A stretch of DNA of 64,000 nucleotides from Halorubrum lacusprofundi ATCC 49239 (GTDB lineage Archaea > Halobacteriota > Halobacteria > Halobacteriales > Haloferacaceae), in contig NC_012029.1 of the NCBI RefSeq assembly GCF_000022205.1, positions 2,542,001-2,606,000 of the forward strand, written 5' to 3'. The notes below the pieces were generated by a model. The model was not told where the DNA came from. It searched no databases and was given only the letters and a program-made list of their open reading frames with translations. Of the stretch, positions 7,595 through 16,043 are shown piece by piece. The number at the start of each line of letters is the position of its first letter. The first letter of the stretch is position 1. Position numbers and translations under genes: made by a program.

Positions 7595-8533
7595 CTACCG
7601 CTCGAACAGCGTCGGCTCAGAAACGTCCTCGTTGGCCGCCTCGCGCCACGAGCGCGAGGGCGTCCACCCGAACAGTCGCTCGGCCTTCGCGATCGCGTAC
7701 GCGCCGCGATCGTCGCCCTCGGCGAGCGCGCTCCCGTCGACCGCGCAGTCGTCGGGGACCTCGCCGTACGCCTCCCGCAACAGGTCGAGCAGGGGGCGAC
7801 CGAGCGCGTTGTCGGCGGCGACGCAGTTGACCGCCTCGTGGGTTCCGGGCGCTACCGTCGGGTCCGATCCCGCCGTGTCCGCGAGCGCAGCGGCGACGAG
7901 GTCGGCCACGTCGCGGGCGTCGATGTACGACCAGAAGTTACCTGCGCCGGCGTCGAGGTCGTTCACGTACCCGTCGCTTCGGCAGGCGTACTCGCCCGGG
8001 AACTGGATCCACGAGGGGCGGATCGAGACGGCTGGGACGCCCTCGCGGCGCGCGACCGCGCCCGCGGCCGCCTCCGCGGTCACCTTCGAGAGGCCGTACG
8101 GGTCTTCTGGTTGGAGGGGATGGTCCTCGGTGATCGGCAGCTCGTCGGGGAACGGCGTCGGATCGGCGAAGAAGAACCCGTAGGCGCCGTCGCTCGACGC
8201 CTGTACGATCCGGGCGTCGGCGCGTCCGGCGGCGTCGAGGACGTTCTTCGCCGCGTGGACGTTCGTCTCGAACACGCGACCGTCGGGGTGGGTGCCCGCG
8301 ACCGGGATCGCTGCCCAGTGGACGACCACGTCGGGGTCGACGGCGTGGACCACGTCGAGCGCCTCGCCGCGGTCGGCGAGGTCGGCTGCGCGGAACGAGA
8401 CGTGGGAGGTCGGGTCGACTCCCGGACCGGGATGTTCGTAGTCAACGACGACGACCTCGTAGTCGCCCGCGAGTCGGTCGACGATCCAACGCCCGGAGGC
8501 GCCGCGACCGCCGGTGACGAGAACGGTTTCCAT
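7595..8533 (-). CDS. NAD(P)-dependent epimerase/dehydratase (extended SDR)
   Basis: 312 residues. The N-terminal nucleotide-binding motif is VTGGRGASGRWIV. The catalytic pair Y-x-x-x-K is in DPYGLSKVTAEA (about residue 140). The C-terminal part resembles UDP-sugar epimerase-like extended SDRs (SIRPSWI, then FGWTPSRSW near the end). The substrate is probably a nucleotide sugar or a related sugar, but this cannot be fixed. It stands alone: convergent with the AT-rich region on one side and divergent from htpX on the other (start codons 84 bases apart). Confidence 0.85.
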   Translation of the reverse strand: METVLVTGGRGASGRWIVDRLAGDYEVVVVDYEHPGPGVDPTSHVSFRAADLADRGEALDVVHAVDPDVVVHWAAIPVAGTHPDGRVFETNVHAAKNVLDAAGRADARIVQASSDGAYGFFFADPTPFPDELPITEDHPLQPEDPYGLSKVTAEAAAGAVARREGVPAVSIRPSWIQFPGEYACRSDGYVNDLDAGAGNFWSYIDARDVADLVAAALADTAGSDPTVAPGTHEAVNCVAADNALGRPLLDLLREAYGEVPDDCAVDGSALAEGDDRGAYAIAKAERLFGWTPSRSWREAANEDVSEPTLFER

Positions 8534-8617
8534 GCGTGCGGGTCGCCCGGGCGAGGGAAAAGCGCTACCGTCGCCGTCTCCGGCAGTCTTTAACCGACTG
8601 AGGGGTACAATACAGGT

Positions 8618-9490
8618 ATGGAATGGAAGACGGATTGGGGATTACGTGGACGGATGGGGTTCACGATGTTCCTGCTCTTCGCCCTCTACGTCGTGTTCAT
8701 CGGTGTCCTGATCGAGGTATTCAACGTCGAGATCATCTTCACCCTCGCGATGTTCGGCGCGTTCTCGTTCGCCCAGTACTTCTTCAGCGACAAGCTCGCC
8801 CTGCGGAGCATGGGCGCTCGCAAGGTGAGCCCCGAGGAGTATCCGGATCTGCACCGACGGGTCGAGCGCCTGAGCCAGCAGGCCGATCTCCCGAAGCCGA
8901 CCGTCGCCGTCGCCGACACGCAGGTGCCGAACGCGTTCGCGACCGGCCGGAACAAGAAGAACGCGACCGTCGCCGTGACCACCGGCCTGCTCCGAGCGCT
9001 CGACGACGACGAGCTCGACGGCGTGCTCGCCCACGAGCTCGCGCACGTGAAGAACCGCGACGTGATGGTGATGACCATCGCGTCGTTCCTCTCGACGATC
9101 GCCTTCTTCATCGTGCGGTGGGGATGGCTGTTCAGCGGCGACAACCGGCAGGGCGCGCCCGTCATCGTCGCAATCGTCGTGTCGATCCTCGTCTGGATCG
9201 TCTCGTTCCTGCTCATTCGCGCGCTGTCGCGGTACCGCGAGTACTCGGCCGACCGTGGCGCGGCGCTCATCACGGGGAAGCCCGGCGCGCTCGCCTCGGC
9301 GCTGATGACGATCGACGGCCGGATGGACCGCGTACCCAAGGAGGACCTCCGCGAGGAGGCGGAGATGAACGCGTTCTTCATCATCCCGATCAAGGCGGGG
9401 TTCGTCGGCAAGATCGCCTCGACGCACCCCCCGACGGAGAGCCGGATCGAGCGGCTCCGCGACCTCGAACGGGAGATGGAGACGGCCTGA
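8618..9490 (+). CDS. htpX: Membrane zinc metalloprotease HtpX (M48)
   Basis: 290 residues. The zinc motif HELAH is at residues 139-143, and the third ligand region YREYSADRGAA (Glu in REYSAD) is near 205-215. Hydrophobic helices flank it: two near residues 10-55 and two near 145-200. The C-terminal motif STHPPTESRIERL is typical of HtpX. Family knowledge: it is a membrane-protein quality-control protease with its active site in the cytoplasm. The ATG at 8618 follows GGTACAATACAGGT. It is not in an operon. Haloarchaea often carry several paralogues. Confidence 0.92.
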   Translation: MEWKTDWGLRGRMGFTMFLLFALYVVFIGVLIEVFNVEIIFTLAMFGAFSFAQYFFSDKLALRSMGARKVSPEEYPDLHRRVERLSQQADLPKPTVAVADTQVPNAFATGRNKKNATVAVTTGLLRALDDDELDGVLAHELAHVKNRDVMVMTIASFLSTIAFFIVRWGWLFSGDNRQGAPVIVAIVVSILVWIVSFLLIRALSRYREYSADRGAALITGKPGALASALMTIDGRMDRVPKEDLREEAEMNAFFIIPIKAGFVGKIASTHPPTESRIERLRDLEREMETA

Positions 9491-9902
9491 GCCGGAACCG
9501 TCGCGACGACCGCCCGCCGGACAGACCGCACCTCCCGAGTCCCTTTTTGCGAGCTGAAGGCGAAACACGCCGAAGCATCGCCCGCATCGACCCCCGTCTC
9601 GTATTCGACTCCGTCGAACGAAGTCGATCGACGCGGTCGGCACCGGAGCCCGATCGATCACGGACGGAGTACCGGTGGTGAGCGCGGAAGCCGCGCGTTC
9701 CCCATTCGGCGTCGGTAACGCTGTCGTATCAGAAATACATACAGATATGGAATAATATAAGACTCATATAGAATCTCACATTGCACGCCGAGCGTCAGGG
9801 GGAGGACTTCGAGCAGACCGATGAGCAATACGAGACGATCCGCGAGATCCTTTTAAAACCACAGTCGTACGACGGTTTATAAGCTAAGATGTCGTTTTAT
9901 CC
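9491..9902. other. Gene-poor AT-rich stretch with a gene remnant
   Basis: After htpX there is a C/T-rich stretch with a T5 run near 9543 that could end its transcript. From about 9720 the sequence turns AT-rich. Bases 9781-9882 read as an acidic coding tail (HAERQGEDFEQTDEQYETIREILL...) ending in TAA, but the same frame has a TAG just upstream at 9769-9771 and no good start. It therefore looks like the C-terminal debris of a lost gene. I could not assign a family. Confidence 0.45.
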
Positions 9903-10298
9903 GTGAATTATCACGATCGGAGAGTCACGGTCGGGTCACTCACAACTCGGTGTCCGGAGATGGATCGTCGAGTGACGGTCCGAGAGCGACCGAAACGGCC
10001 GAGCGAATATCAGTTAAAATATCAACTAGAAATCGAGAGTGTTCGAGAATTTTATATGAGTAGGTCGGAGCGGACAACGCCGGACAGAGAGTCCGAACCG
10101 CTCGGCAGGGATGACTCGCCGTCTGAACGACGATTCTCTCGGCCGATTCAAATAACAACAGTACTCGTGTTATTTGAATCGACGACACCGACTTCCCTTC
10201 GAGCCAGTGACGGCGTCTCTGTTCGATGTCGTCGAACGAACTGTCGGCGGCGGGGAGGGGTTCGATCGCTCGACGGCGTCAGGAGTGCGCGATGTTGA
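9903..10298 (+). CDS. Doubtful leaderless reading frame, 131 residues
   Basis: A GTG at 9903 lies about 24 bases below a good TATA box (TTTATAA, 9876-9882), so a leaderless transcript could be translated. The product is basic and low in hydrophobic residues, with no recognisable domain. Its codon third positions are not GC-rich like those of neighbouring genes, and the frame crosses the perfect inverted repeat at 10144-10181. I regard it as more likely noncoding or decayed than real, and list it only because the promoter geometry is good. Confidence 0.2.
   Translation: MNYHDRRVTVGSLTTRCPEMDRRVTVRERPKRPSEYQLKYQLEIESVREFYMSRSERTTPDRESEPLGRDDSPSERRFSRPIQITTVLVLFESTTPTSLRASDGVSVRCRRTNCRRRGGVRSLDGVRSARC
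10144..10181. repeat. Perfect 14-bp inverted repeat, 10-base spacer
   Basis: CGATTCAAATAACA (10144-10157) is mirrored by TGTTATTTGAATCG (10168-10181). It sits about 100 bases past the stop codon of the IclR-type gene. It could be that gene's terminator hairpin, a regulator site or the core of a lost mobile element. There is no T-run directly after it on either strand. Confidence 0.7.
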
Positions 10299-11067
10299 GT
10301 TCGAGTTCGTTGGCCGCCCCGAGCAGCAGGTCGGGGAGGTCGGATTCGAGCCGCTCCCCGTTCAGGCGGTGAGAGGGACCGGTCACGCTGATCCCGCCGA
10401 TCACGTCGCCGTCCGGGCCGCAGATCGCGACGCCGACGGCGTGAGTCCCGCGGAGCGACTCCTCCCGGTTGAAGTAGTATCCCCGCTCCCGCCCCGCTTC
10501 GATTTCCGCGCGAAGCTCCTCCGGGTCGGTGATCGTGTGCTCCGTTACCGGATCGAACGACATGCGTTCGAACATATCGGACAGTTCCGGCTCCGGCAGC
10601 TCCGCGAGGATTGCTTTCCCGGCCGACGCCGCGTACAGGGGGATGCGGCTGCCGATGCCGGGGTCGGTGCGAACCGCCTGGTTGCCGACGGCCCGGGAGA
10701 GGTACACCACCTTTCCGTGTTCCTCGACGAAGAACTGCGCGCGCTCGCCGGTCACCTCGGCGATCTCCTCGACTTTCCGTCGCACGAGGTCGTACCCGCG
10801 GTAGCTGCTCCGAGCGGTGACCCCGACCTCGAGGAATCGGAGCCCGACGTGGTAGCCGTCGTCGCGGTGGACGACATAGCCGAGTTCCTCCAAGGTGTGG
10901 AGGTGCCGGTGGACCGTACTCTTCGCGTAATCGAGCTCGCTCGCCAGCTCCGCCAGGGACGCGCCGTCGTCGTCAACGAGGCGTTGCACGATGTCGAACA
11001 TCGTCTCTGCGGTCCGAACCGTGTCGGCTCCGGTCCCGTTCTCGGCGTCGATCGATGGTTCGGTCAT
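10279..11067 (-). CDS. IclR-family transcriptional regulator
   Basis: 262 residues from ATG 11067. A winged helix-turn-helix lies at about residues 20-80 (LAELASELDYAKSTVHRHLHTLEELGYV). The IclR effector-binding domain fills the rest (AASAGKAILAELPE, FNREESLRGTHAVGVAI, ISVTGPSHRL). A TATA box on the minus strand (centre about 11093) lies 26 bases above ATG 11067, so I prefer this start to the ATG at 11091, which is inside the TATA box. IclR-type proteins control sugar-acid and aromatic catabolism, including pentose breakdown in haloarchaea. Here it begins the catabolic island and faces the MFS gene. Confidence 0.9.
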   Translation of the reverse strand: MTEPSIDAENGTGADTVRTAETMFDIVQRLVDDDGASLAELASELDYAKSTVHRHLHTLEELGYVVHRDDGYHVGLRFLEVGVTARSSYRGYDLVRRKVEEIAEVTGERAQFFVEEHGKVVYLSRAVGNQAVRTDPGIGSRIPLYAASAGKAILAELPEPELSDMFERMSFDPVTEHTITDPEELRAEIEAGRERGYYFNREESLRGTHAVGVAICGPDGDVIGGISVTGPSHRLNGERLESDLPDLLLGAANELELNIAHS

Positions 11068-11088
11068 AGTCGATACTTGATGTCCTCG

Positions 11089-11096
11089 CATATAAG
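11089..11096 (-). promoter_or_regulatory. TATA box of the IclR-type regulator
   Basis: The minus strand reads CTTATATG, about 26 bases above ATG 11067. It decides the start codon of the regulator gene and implies a leaderless message. Confidence 0.5.
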
Positions 11097-11156
11097 CGTT
11101 CGAGTATGTCGAACGGTTCTAAACCGGCGATCCGGCCTCGTCTGTCGTAACACGTA

Positions 11157-11166
11157 GGTTTAATTC
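11157..11166 (+). promoter_or_regulatory. TATA-like box of the MFS transporter gene
   Basis: GGTTTAATTC lies about 27 bases above GTG 11189, the leaderless spacing. It favours GTG 11189 over GTG 11177 as the start of the transporter. Confidence 0.45.
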
Positions 11167-11188
11167 GGGAGACCGTGTGCGGACAGGC

Positions 11189-12439
11189 GTGGTATCACTC
11201 TCGTCGATCGCGGGAGCCGACTCGGGGATCGTTCGGGAACGACCCTTCCAGTTGCTGCTGCTCATCAACGTGCTCCCGCCGCTCGGCACCGCTCTCCTGT
11301 CGCCGGTGCTCGGCTCGTTGGTCGAGCCGCTCGGCGCGTCGACGGCGAACATCGGCCTCATGATGTCGGCGTTCACCGCGCCCTCTATCTTCGTCATCCC
11401 GATCGCGGGCGTCATCTCCGATCGGTACGGGCGGCGGCCGGTGCTGATCTTCGGACTGTGCTGGTTCGGACTCACCGGCACCGCGATCGCGTTCGTCTCC
11501 ACGTTCGGCGCAGCGCTCGCGTTGCGCGCGCTCCAGGGAATCGGGTTCGCCGCGCTCACGCCGATCATCATCACCAGCCTCGGCGACCTGTACGCGGGGA
11601 CGAAGGAGGCGACCGCGCAGGGGCTCCGATTCACCGGCTCCGGGCTCTCGCAGACGGCGTTCCCGCTGGCCGCAGGCGTCCTCGTCGGGGTGGCGTGGCA
11701 GTACCCGTTCCTGCTGTACGCCGTCGCGTTCCCGATCGCGGCCGTCGTCTACGTCTACTTCGAGGAGCCACTCGACGAGGCGCCTGACGAGGAGTCCGAG
11801 GCAGGGATCCGAGAGCAGTTAGACGACATGCGGACGCTCGTCGCGCATCGCCGCGCGTGGGCGATGGTCGCCGCCCGCGGAACGGCGAACATCGCGTGGT
11901 TCGGCTTTCTCACTTACAATTCGATCCTCGTCGTCAACGTCCTCGGCTACACGCCGACGGAGGCGGGGATCCTCGCGGCGCTCGCGAGCCTCACGTACGC
12001 GCTCGCGGCGTCGCAGGCGGGCCGCATCGCCGACCTCTTCGACGACCGGCTCTACCCGCTCGTCGCGACGAACCTGTCGATGGGCGCCGGTCTCGCGCTC
12101 ACTTTCCTCGCCCCGTCGCTCGCGGTCGCCGCCGTCGGCGTCGTGTTCATGGGAGCCGGGTTCGGGCTCGTGCTCTCCATCTACCGGAGCGTCATCACGA
12201 CGCTCCCGCCCGCGGACCTGCGCGGCGGACTCGTCAGCCTCGGCGAGGGCAGCGGGCGCGCGGCGGCGACGGCAACTCCGGTTGTCATGGGTGTTGCCGT
12301 CGCGGTCGCGACCTCCGCACTCGGGTTCGAGACCGCGGTTCGCGCGGTGGGAGTGGGAACCGGTGTCGTCAGCGCCGGCGTCGGAATCGCCTGTCTCCTC
12401 CTGATGAGCACGTCGCCGCCGATCCGGATGGGCGAGTGA
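11189..12439 (+). CDS. Major facilitator superfamily transporter
   Basis: 416 residues from GTG 11189. It has about twelve hydrophobic helices and the MFS loop motif between helices 2 and 3 (GVISDRYGRRPV). A second, related sequence lies mid-protein (AGRIADLFDDRLYPL). Substrate is unknown. The gene is divergent from the IclR regulator with about 120 bases between starts, a classic arrangement for a regulator and its target carrier. The next gene, a hydroxyacid dehydrogenase, runs in the same direction. Confidence 0.88.
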   Translation: MVSLSSIAGADSGIVRERPFQLLLLINVLPPLGTALLSPVLGSLVEPLGASTANIGLMMSAFTAPSIFVIPIAGVISDRYGRRPVLIFGLCWFGLTGTAIAFVSTFGAALALRALQGIGFAALTPIIITSLGDLYAGTKEATAQGLRFTGSGLSQTAFPLAAGVLVGVAWQYPFLLYAVAFPIAAVVYVYFEEPLDEAPDEESEAGIREQLDDMRTLVAHRRAWAMVAARGTANIAWFGFLTYNSILVVNVLGYTPTEAGILAALASLTYALAASQAGRIADLFDDRLYPLVATNLSMGAGLALTFLAPSLAVAAVGVVFMGAGFGLVLSIYRSVITTLPPADLRGGLVSLGEGSGRAAATATPVVMGVAVAVATSALGFETAVRAVGVGTGVVSAGVGIACLLLMSTSPPIRMGE

Positions 12440-12529
12440 GTCGATAACGCGCCGTCCGCTCGACGCGGCTCGCCCGCGCCGGCTACCGCCACCCCGAGAA
12501 CTTTGTCGGCCGGCCGCGTCGCGAGGATC

Positions 12530-13489
12530 ATGTCCACCATCGATATCGCGGTACTCGATCACGATGCACACGGTATTCCGGCGGCCGACTACGCGGAGAT
12601 ACTCACCCGACGACTCCCCGACCGCGAAGTCCGTCTCGCCGCGACGCCCGACGAACACCGACGCTACCTGCGGGAGGCGACCGTCGTCGCCGGGAAGTAT
12701 ATCGACGCGGAGGAGGCGGCGACCGCCGAGAACCTGCGGCTGTTCGCGTGCAACGCCGCCGGCGTCGACCACCTCCCGCTGGACGCGCTCGCCGAGCGCG
12801 GCGTCGCGGTGACGAACGCGTCAGGCGTCCACGGCCCGAACATCGCCGAGCACGTGCTCGGTTGGGTGCTGACGTTCGCGCGGCGGCTCGACGAGGGGCG
12901 ACGCCGACAGCGGCGCCGAGAGTGGCGCCGCTTCCAGTCGTTCACCGAACTCGCCGGCAGCACCGTCACCGTCGTCGGGCTCGGGTCCATCGGCGAGACG
13001 CTCGTCGAGCGGTTCGAGGGATTCGACGTCGACACGGTCGGCGTCCGCTACTCGCCGGAGAAGGGCGGGCCGACGGACGAGGTGGTCGGCTACGACGACC
13101 TCCCTGAGGTGTTGCCGGGGACGGACGTGCTCGTCCTCGCATGCCCGCTGACGGAGACGACGGAGGGATTGATCGGCGAGGGCGAACTCGACGCGCTGCC
13201 GACGGACGCGATCGTCGTCAACGCCGCGCGCGGCGGCGTGATCGACACGCCGGCGCTCGTGGACGCGCTGCGGTCGAACGCGCTCCACGGGGCCGCCCTC
13301 GACGTCACCGACCCGGAGCCGCTCCCGAGCGACCACGACCTGTGGGGGTTCGAGAACGTCTTCCTGACTCCCCACGTCGCGGGCCACACGCCGAAGTACT
13401 GGGAGCGGCGCGCGGACATTCTCGTCGAGAACCTTGAGCGGGTCGACGAGACCGGCGAGTACGACGGGCTGCGAAATCAGGTGGCCTGA
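12530..13489 (+). CDS. D-isomer-specific 2-hydroxyacid dehydrogenase
   Basis: 319 residues from ATG 12530, preceded by gcgagga; an upstream TTG at 12503 is in frame but less likely. The NAD-binding motif GLGSIGETLVERF is at about residues 150-165. The catalytic Arg (NAARGGVIDT), Glu (DVTDPEPLP) and His (LTPHVAGHTPKYWERR) are all present. Family knowledge: it interconverts 2-keto acids and D-2-hydroxy acids in the cytoplasm. It lies in the catabolic island after the MFS carrier and probably acts on the same class of substrate. Confidence 0.9.
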   Translation: MSTIDIAVLDHDAHGIPAADYAEILTRRLPDREVRLAATPDEHRRYLREATVVAGKYIDAEEAATAENLRLFACNAAGVDHLPLDALAERGVAVTNASGVHGPNIAEHVLGWVLTFARRLDEGRRRQRRREWRRFQSFTELAGSTVTVVGLGSIGETLVERFEGFDVDTVGVRYSPEKGGPTDEVVGYDDLPEVLPGTDVLVLACPLTETTEGLIGEGELDALPTDAIVVNAARGGVIDTPALVDALRSNALHGAALDVTDPEPLPSDHDLWGFENVFLTPHVAGHTPKYWERRADILVENLERVDETGEYDGLRNQVA

Positions 13490-13523
13490 CAGAGCGGTCG
13501 AAAAGTGAAACGAGCCGTCGGTG

Positions 13524-14684
13524 CTACTGGTACGCCGGGATCCCGGTGAGGTCCTCACCGATGATCAGGGTGTGGATGTCGTGGGTGCCCTCGTAGGTGT
13601 ACACCGTCTCCATGTTCGTCATGTGACGCATCGGCGAGTAGTCGGCGGTGATCCCGTTACCGCCGAGCATCTCGCGGGCGATCCGCGACTGGTCGCGGGC
13701 GGTGCGAACGTTGTTGCGCTTGGCCATCGAGACGTGTTGCGGCCGCATCTCGCCCGCCTCCTTGAGGTCGGCGAGCCGGTGGGCGAGCAGTTGCGCGAGC
13801 GTGATCTGCGTCGCCATCTCCGCGAGTTTCTGCTGTTGCATCTGGAAGCCGCCGATCGGCTTGCCGAACTGCTCGCGGTCGGTGGCGTACTCGCGGGCGA
13901 CCTCGAAGCAGTCCATGGCGGCGCCGACCGCGCCCCACGCGATGCCGTAGCGGGCCTGGGTCAGACACGACAGCGGCCCCTTCATCCCTGTCACCTCGGG
14001 GAGGACGTTCTCGGCGGGGACGTGCACGTCCTGAAGGCTGATCTCGCCCGTGATCGACGCACGGAGGCTGAGCTTCTCGTCGATCTTGTTCGTCGTGACC
14101 CCGTCGCGGTCGGTCTCGACGAGGAACCCGCGAACCGGCGTCCCCTCCTCGGTGTGGTCTTTCGCCCAGACGACGGCGACGTCCGCGATCGGGGAGTTCG
14201 TGATCCACGTCTTCGAGCCGTTCAGCACGTAGTCGTCGCCGTCGGCCTCGGCGCGCGTCTCCATCGCGGAGGGGTTCGAGCCGTGCTCCGGCTCGGTGAG
14301 TCCGAAGCAGCCGACGGCCTCGCCGGTGCCGAGCTTCGGTAACCACTCCTCCTTCTGCGCGTCGCTGCCGAACGCGTGGATGGGGTACATCACCAGCGCC
14401 CCCTGCACGCTCGCCATCGAGCGGAGCCCGGAGTCGCACGCCTCCAGTTCGCGCATCAGCAGGCCGTAGGCCGTCTCGCTGACGCCCGGCAGGCCGTAGC
14501 CTTCGAGGTTCGGCGCGTAAAAGCCCATCTCGCCCATCTTCGGGATGAGATCCATGGGGAACGTGCCGTCGATCCAGTGTTGACCGATGTCCTCGACCTC
14601 GCCGTCGATGAACGACCGGGCAGAGTCGACGAGCATCCGCTCCTCCTCGGACAGGGTCGACTCCATGTCGAAGTAATCGAGCAT
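13524..14684 (-). CDS. Acyl-CoA dehydrogenase, glutaryl-CoA dehydrogenase type
   Basis: 386 residues with the usual acyl-CoA dehydrogenase fold. The FAD-binding GCFGLTEPEHGSNP motif is near residue 130. The C-terminal catalytic Glu lies in VYTYEGTHDIHTLIIGEDLTGI (about residue 370), the form seen in glutaryl-CoA dehydrogenases. That family oxidises and decarboxylates glutaryl-CoA to crotonyl-CoA, but close relatives act on other acyl-CoAs, so the substrate is tentative. It is convergent with the hydroxyacid dehydrogenase (34-base gap). Confidence 0.88.
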   Translation of the reverse strand: MLDYFDMESTLSEEERMLVDSARSFIDGEVEDIGQHWIDGTFPMDLIPKMGEMGFYAPNLEGYGLPGVSETAYGLLMRELEACDSGLRSMASVQGALVMYPIHAFGSDAQKEEWLPKLGTGEAVGCFGLTEPEHGSNPSAMETRAEADGDDYVLNGSKTWITNSPIADVAVVWAKDHTEEGTPVRGFLVETDRDGVTTNKIDEKLSLRASITGEISLQDVHVPAENVLPEVTGMKGPLSCLTQARYGIAWGAVGAAMDCFEVAREYATDREQFGKPIGGFQMQQQKLAEMATQITLAQLLAHRLADLKEAGEMRPQHVSMAKRNNVRTARDQSRIAREMLGGNGITADYSPMRHMTNMETVYTYEGTHDIHTLIIGEDLTGIPAYQ

Positions 14685-14798
14685 ACGATCGCTAGCGATC
14701 GCAGAGATAAATAACCATAGTCTCCGGCGGTCGGGACGCCGGGGTCGCGAGTCGGTGCGAGTTCCGGCGGCCCGGTCCGGGACCTCCGGCGGCCCGCC

Positions 14799-16016
14799 TC
14801 AGAACCCGTCGGTTCCCTCGAGCAGGTGCTCTTCGACGACGGCCTCGTCGAGTTCGATCCCGAGCCCGGGCGCCTCCGGCACCGCGATTCGACCGTCCTC
14901 GATCAGCGGCTCGTCGCGCACCAGCAGGTCGTCCCACCAGTCGACCTCCAGGGCGTGGTACTCCAAGAGGTCGAAGTTCGGGGTGGCCGCGCCGAGGTGG
15001 ACGCAGGCCATCGTCCCCACCGGGCTGCAGACGTTGTGCGGGGACATCGGCATGTAGTTCTCCTCGGCGCGGTCGGCGATCCGCATCGTCTCCGTGAGCC
15101 CGCCGACCGTCGCCGGGTCGGGGGTGACGATGTCGACGCCGTGGTCGTAGATCAGGTCCGACAGCTCGAACACGCGGAACCGGTTCTCGCCGGTCGCGAC
15201 AGGCGTCCGCGTCGCCTTCGTCACCTCCTTCTGGGCGTCCATGTTCTCCGGCGGGATCAGGTCCTCAAGCCACATCAGGTCGAACTCCTCTAGCTCGTGG
15301 GCGAGCCGCTTCGCACTCTCGACGGAGTAGTCCCAGTGGCAGTCGAAGGCGAGGTCGATGTCGTAGCCGATCTCCTCGCGGACGGCCGCGACGATCTCCT
15401 TCTTTTCCCGGATCGCGGCGTTGTTCAGGCGCCCGTTGTACGGGTCGTTCTCGTTGTCGGCCGGGAGGTCGAGGTCGAACTTTAGCGCCGAAAAGCCCAT
15501 GTCGGTGACGCGGGCGGCCTCGGCGGCGTACGCCTCGGGAGAGTACGCCTCGGCCCCGGCGTAGGCGGTCGCGCCGTCCTCGACCGCGTACGCTTCGCCG
15601 GCGTGGCAGTCGCAGTAGAGCCGGACCTCGTCGCGGTACTTCGAGCCGAGCAGTTGGTAGACGGGGAGCCCGAGGATCTTCCCGGCGGCGTCCAACAGCG
15701 CGATTTCGATGCCGGACGCCGCGGTGACGACCTTCCCGGTCGTGCCGCCGTGACCCGACATCTCCTGGAAGATGTAGCGAACGAGCCGCTCGACGTCGAG
15801 CGGGTTCTCGCCGACGAGGAACCGGTTCGTGTACTCGACGAGTTCCGGGACGCCGCCGCCCCGGTACGCCTCGCCGATGCCGGTGACGCCGGCGTCCGTC
15901 TCCACTTTGATCAGGTTCCACTCGAAGTTCCCCTCGACGACGCAGGCGTCGAGGCTGGTGATCTGTACGTCTCGGTCCGGGTCGCGGGTGTCGATCTGGT
16001 CTGAGTAGTCTCTCAT
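14799..16016 (-). CDS. Enolase-superfamily enzyme (acid sugar dehydratase or racemase)
   Basis: 405 residues. It has an N-terminal capping domain and a C-terminal barrel of the mandelate racemase/muconate lactonizing type. Metal-ligand candidates are D in AFDCHWD, E in MWLEDL and E in ATGENRF, with a catalytic His in MSPHNVCSP. The usual KxK acid-base motif is here KFD (ALKFDLD), so the lysine pair is incomplete. Haloarchaeal pentonate and gluconate dehydratases belong to this superfamily, which makes a sugar-acid dehydratase plausible. It lies 27 bases downstream of a second member in the same direction. Confidence 0.88.
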   Translation of the reverse strand: MRDYSDQIDTRDPDRDVQITSLDACVVEGNFEWNLIKVETDAGVTGIGEAYRGGGVPELVEYTNRFLVGENPLDVERLVRYIFQEMSGHGGTTGKVVTAASGIEIALLDAAGKILGLPVYQLLGSKYRDEVRLYCDCHAGEAYAVEDGATAYAGAEAYSPEAYAAEAARVTDMGFSALKFDLDLPADNENDPYNGRLNNAAIREKKEIVAAVREEIGYDIDLAFDCHWDYSVESAKRLAHELEEFDLMWLEDLIPPENMDAQKEVTKATRTPVATGENRFRVFELSDLIYDHGVDIVTPDPATVGGLTETMRIADRAEENYMPMSPHNVCSPVGTMACVHLGAATPNFDLLEYHALEVDWWDDLLVRDEPLIEDGRIAVPEAPGLGIELDEAVVEEHLLEGTDGF

Positions 16017-16043
16017 GTGTGTCTAAATTGTGTCTGTCGGGGA

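Noticed and set aside
7441-7830. A + strand frame of 129 codons beginning in the HU promoter
   Set aside because: It starts in the AT-rich promoter, runs antisense to the epimerase-like gene and becomes Arg-rich nonsense.
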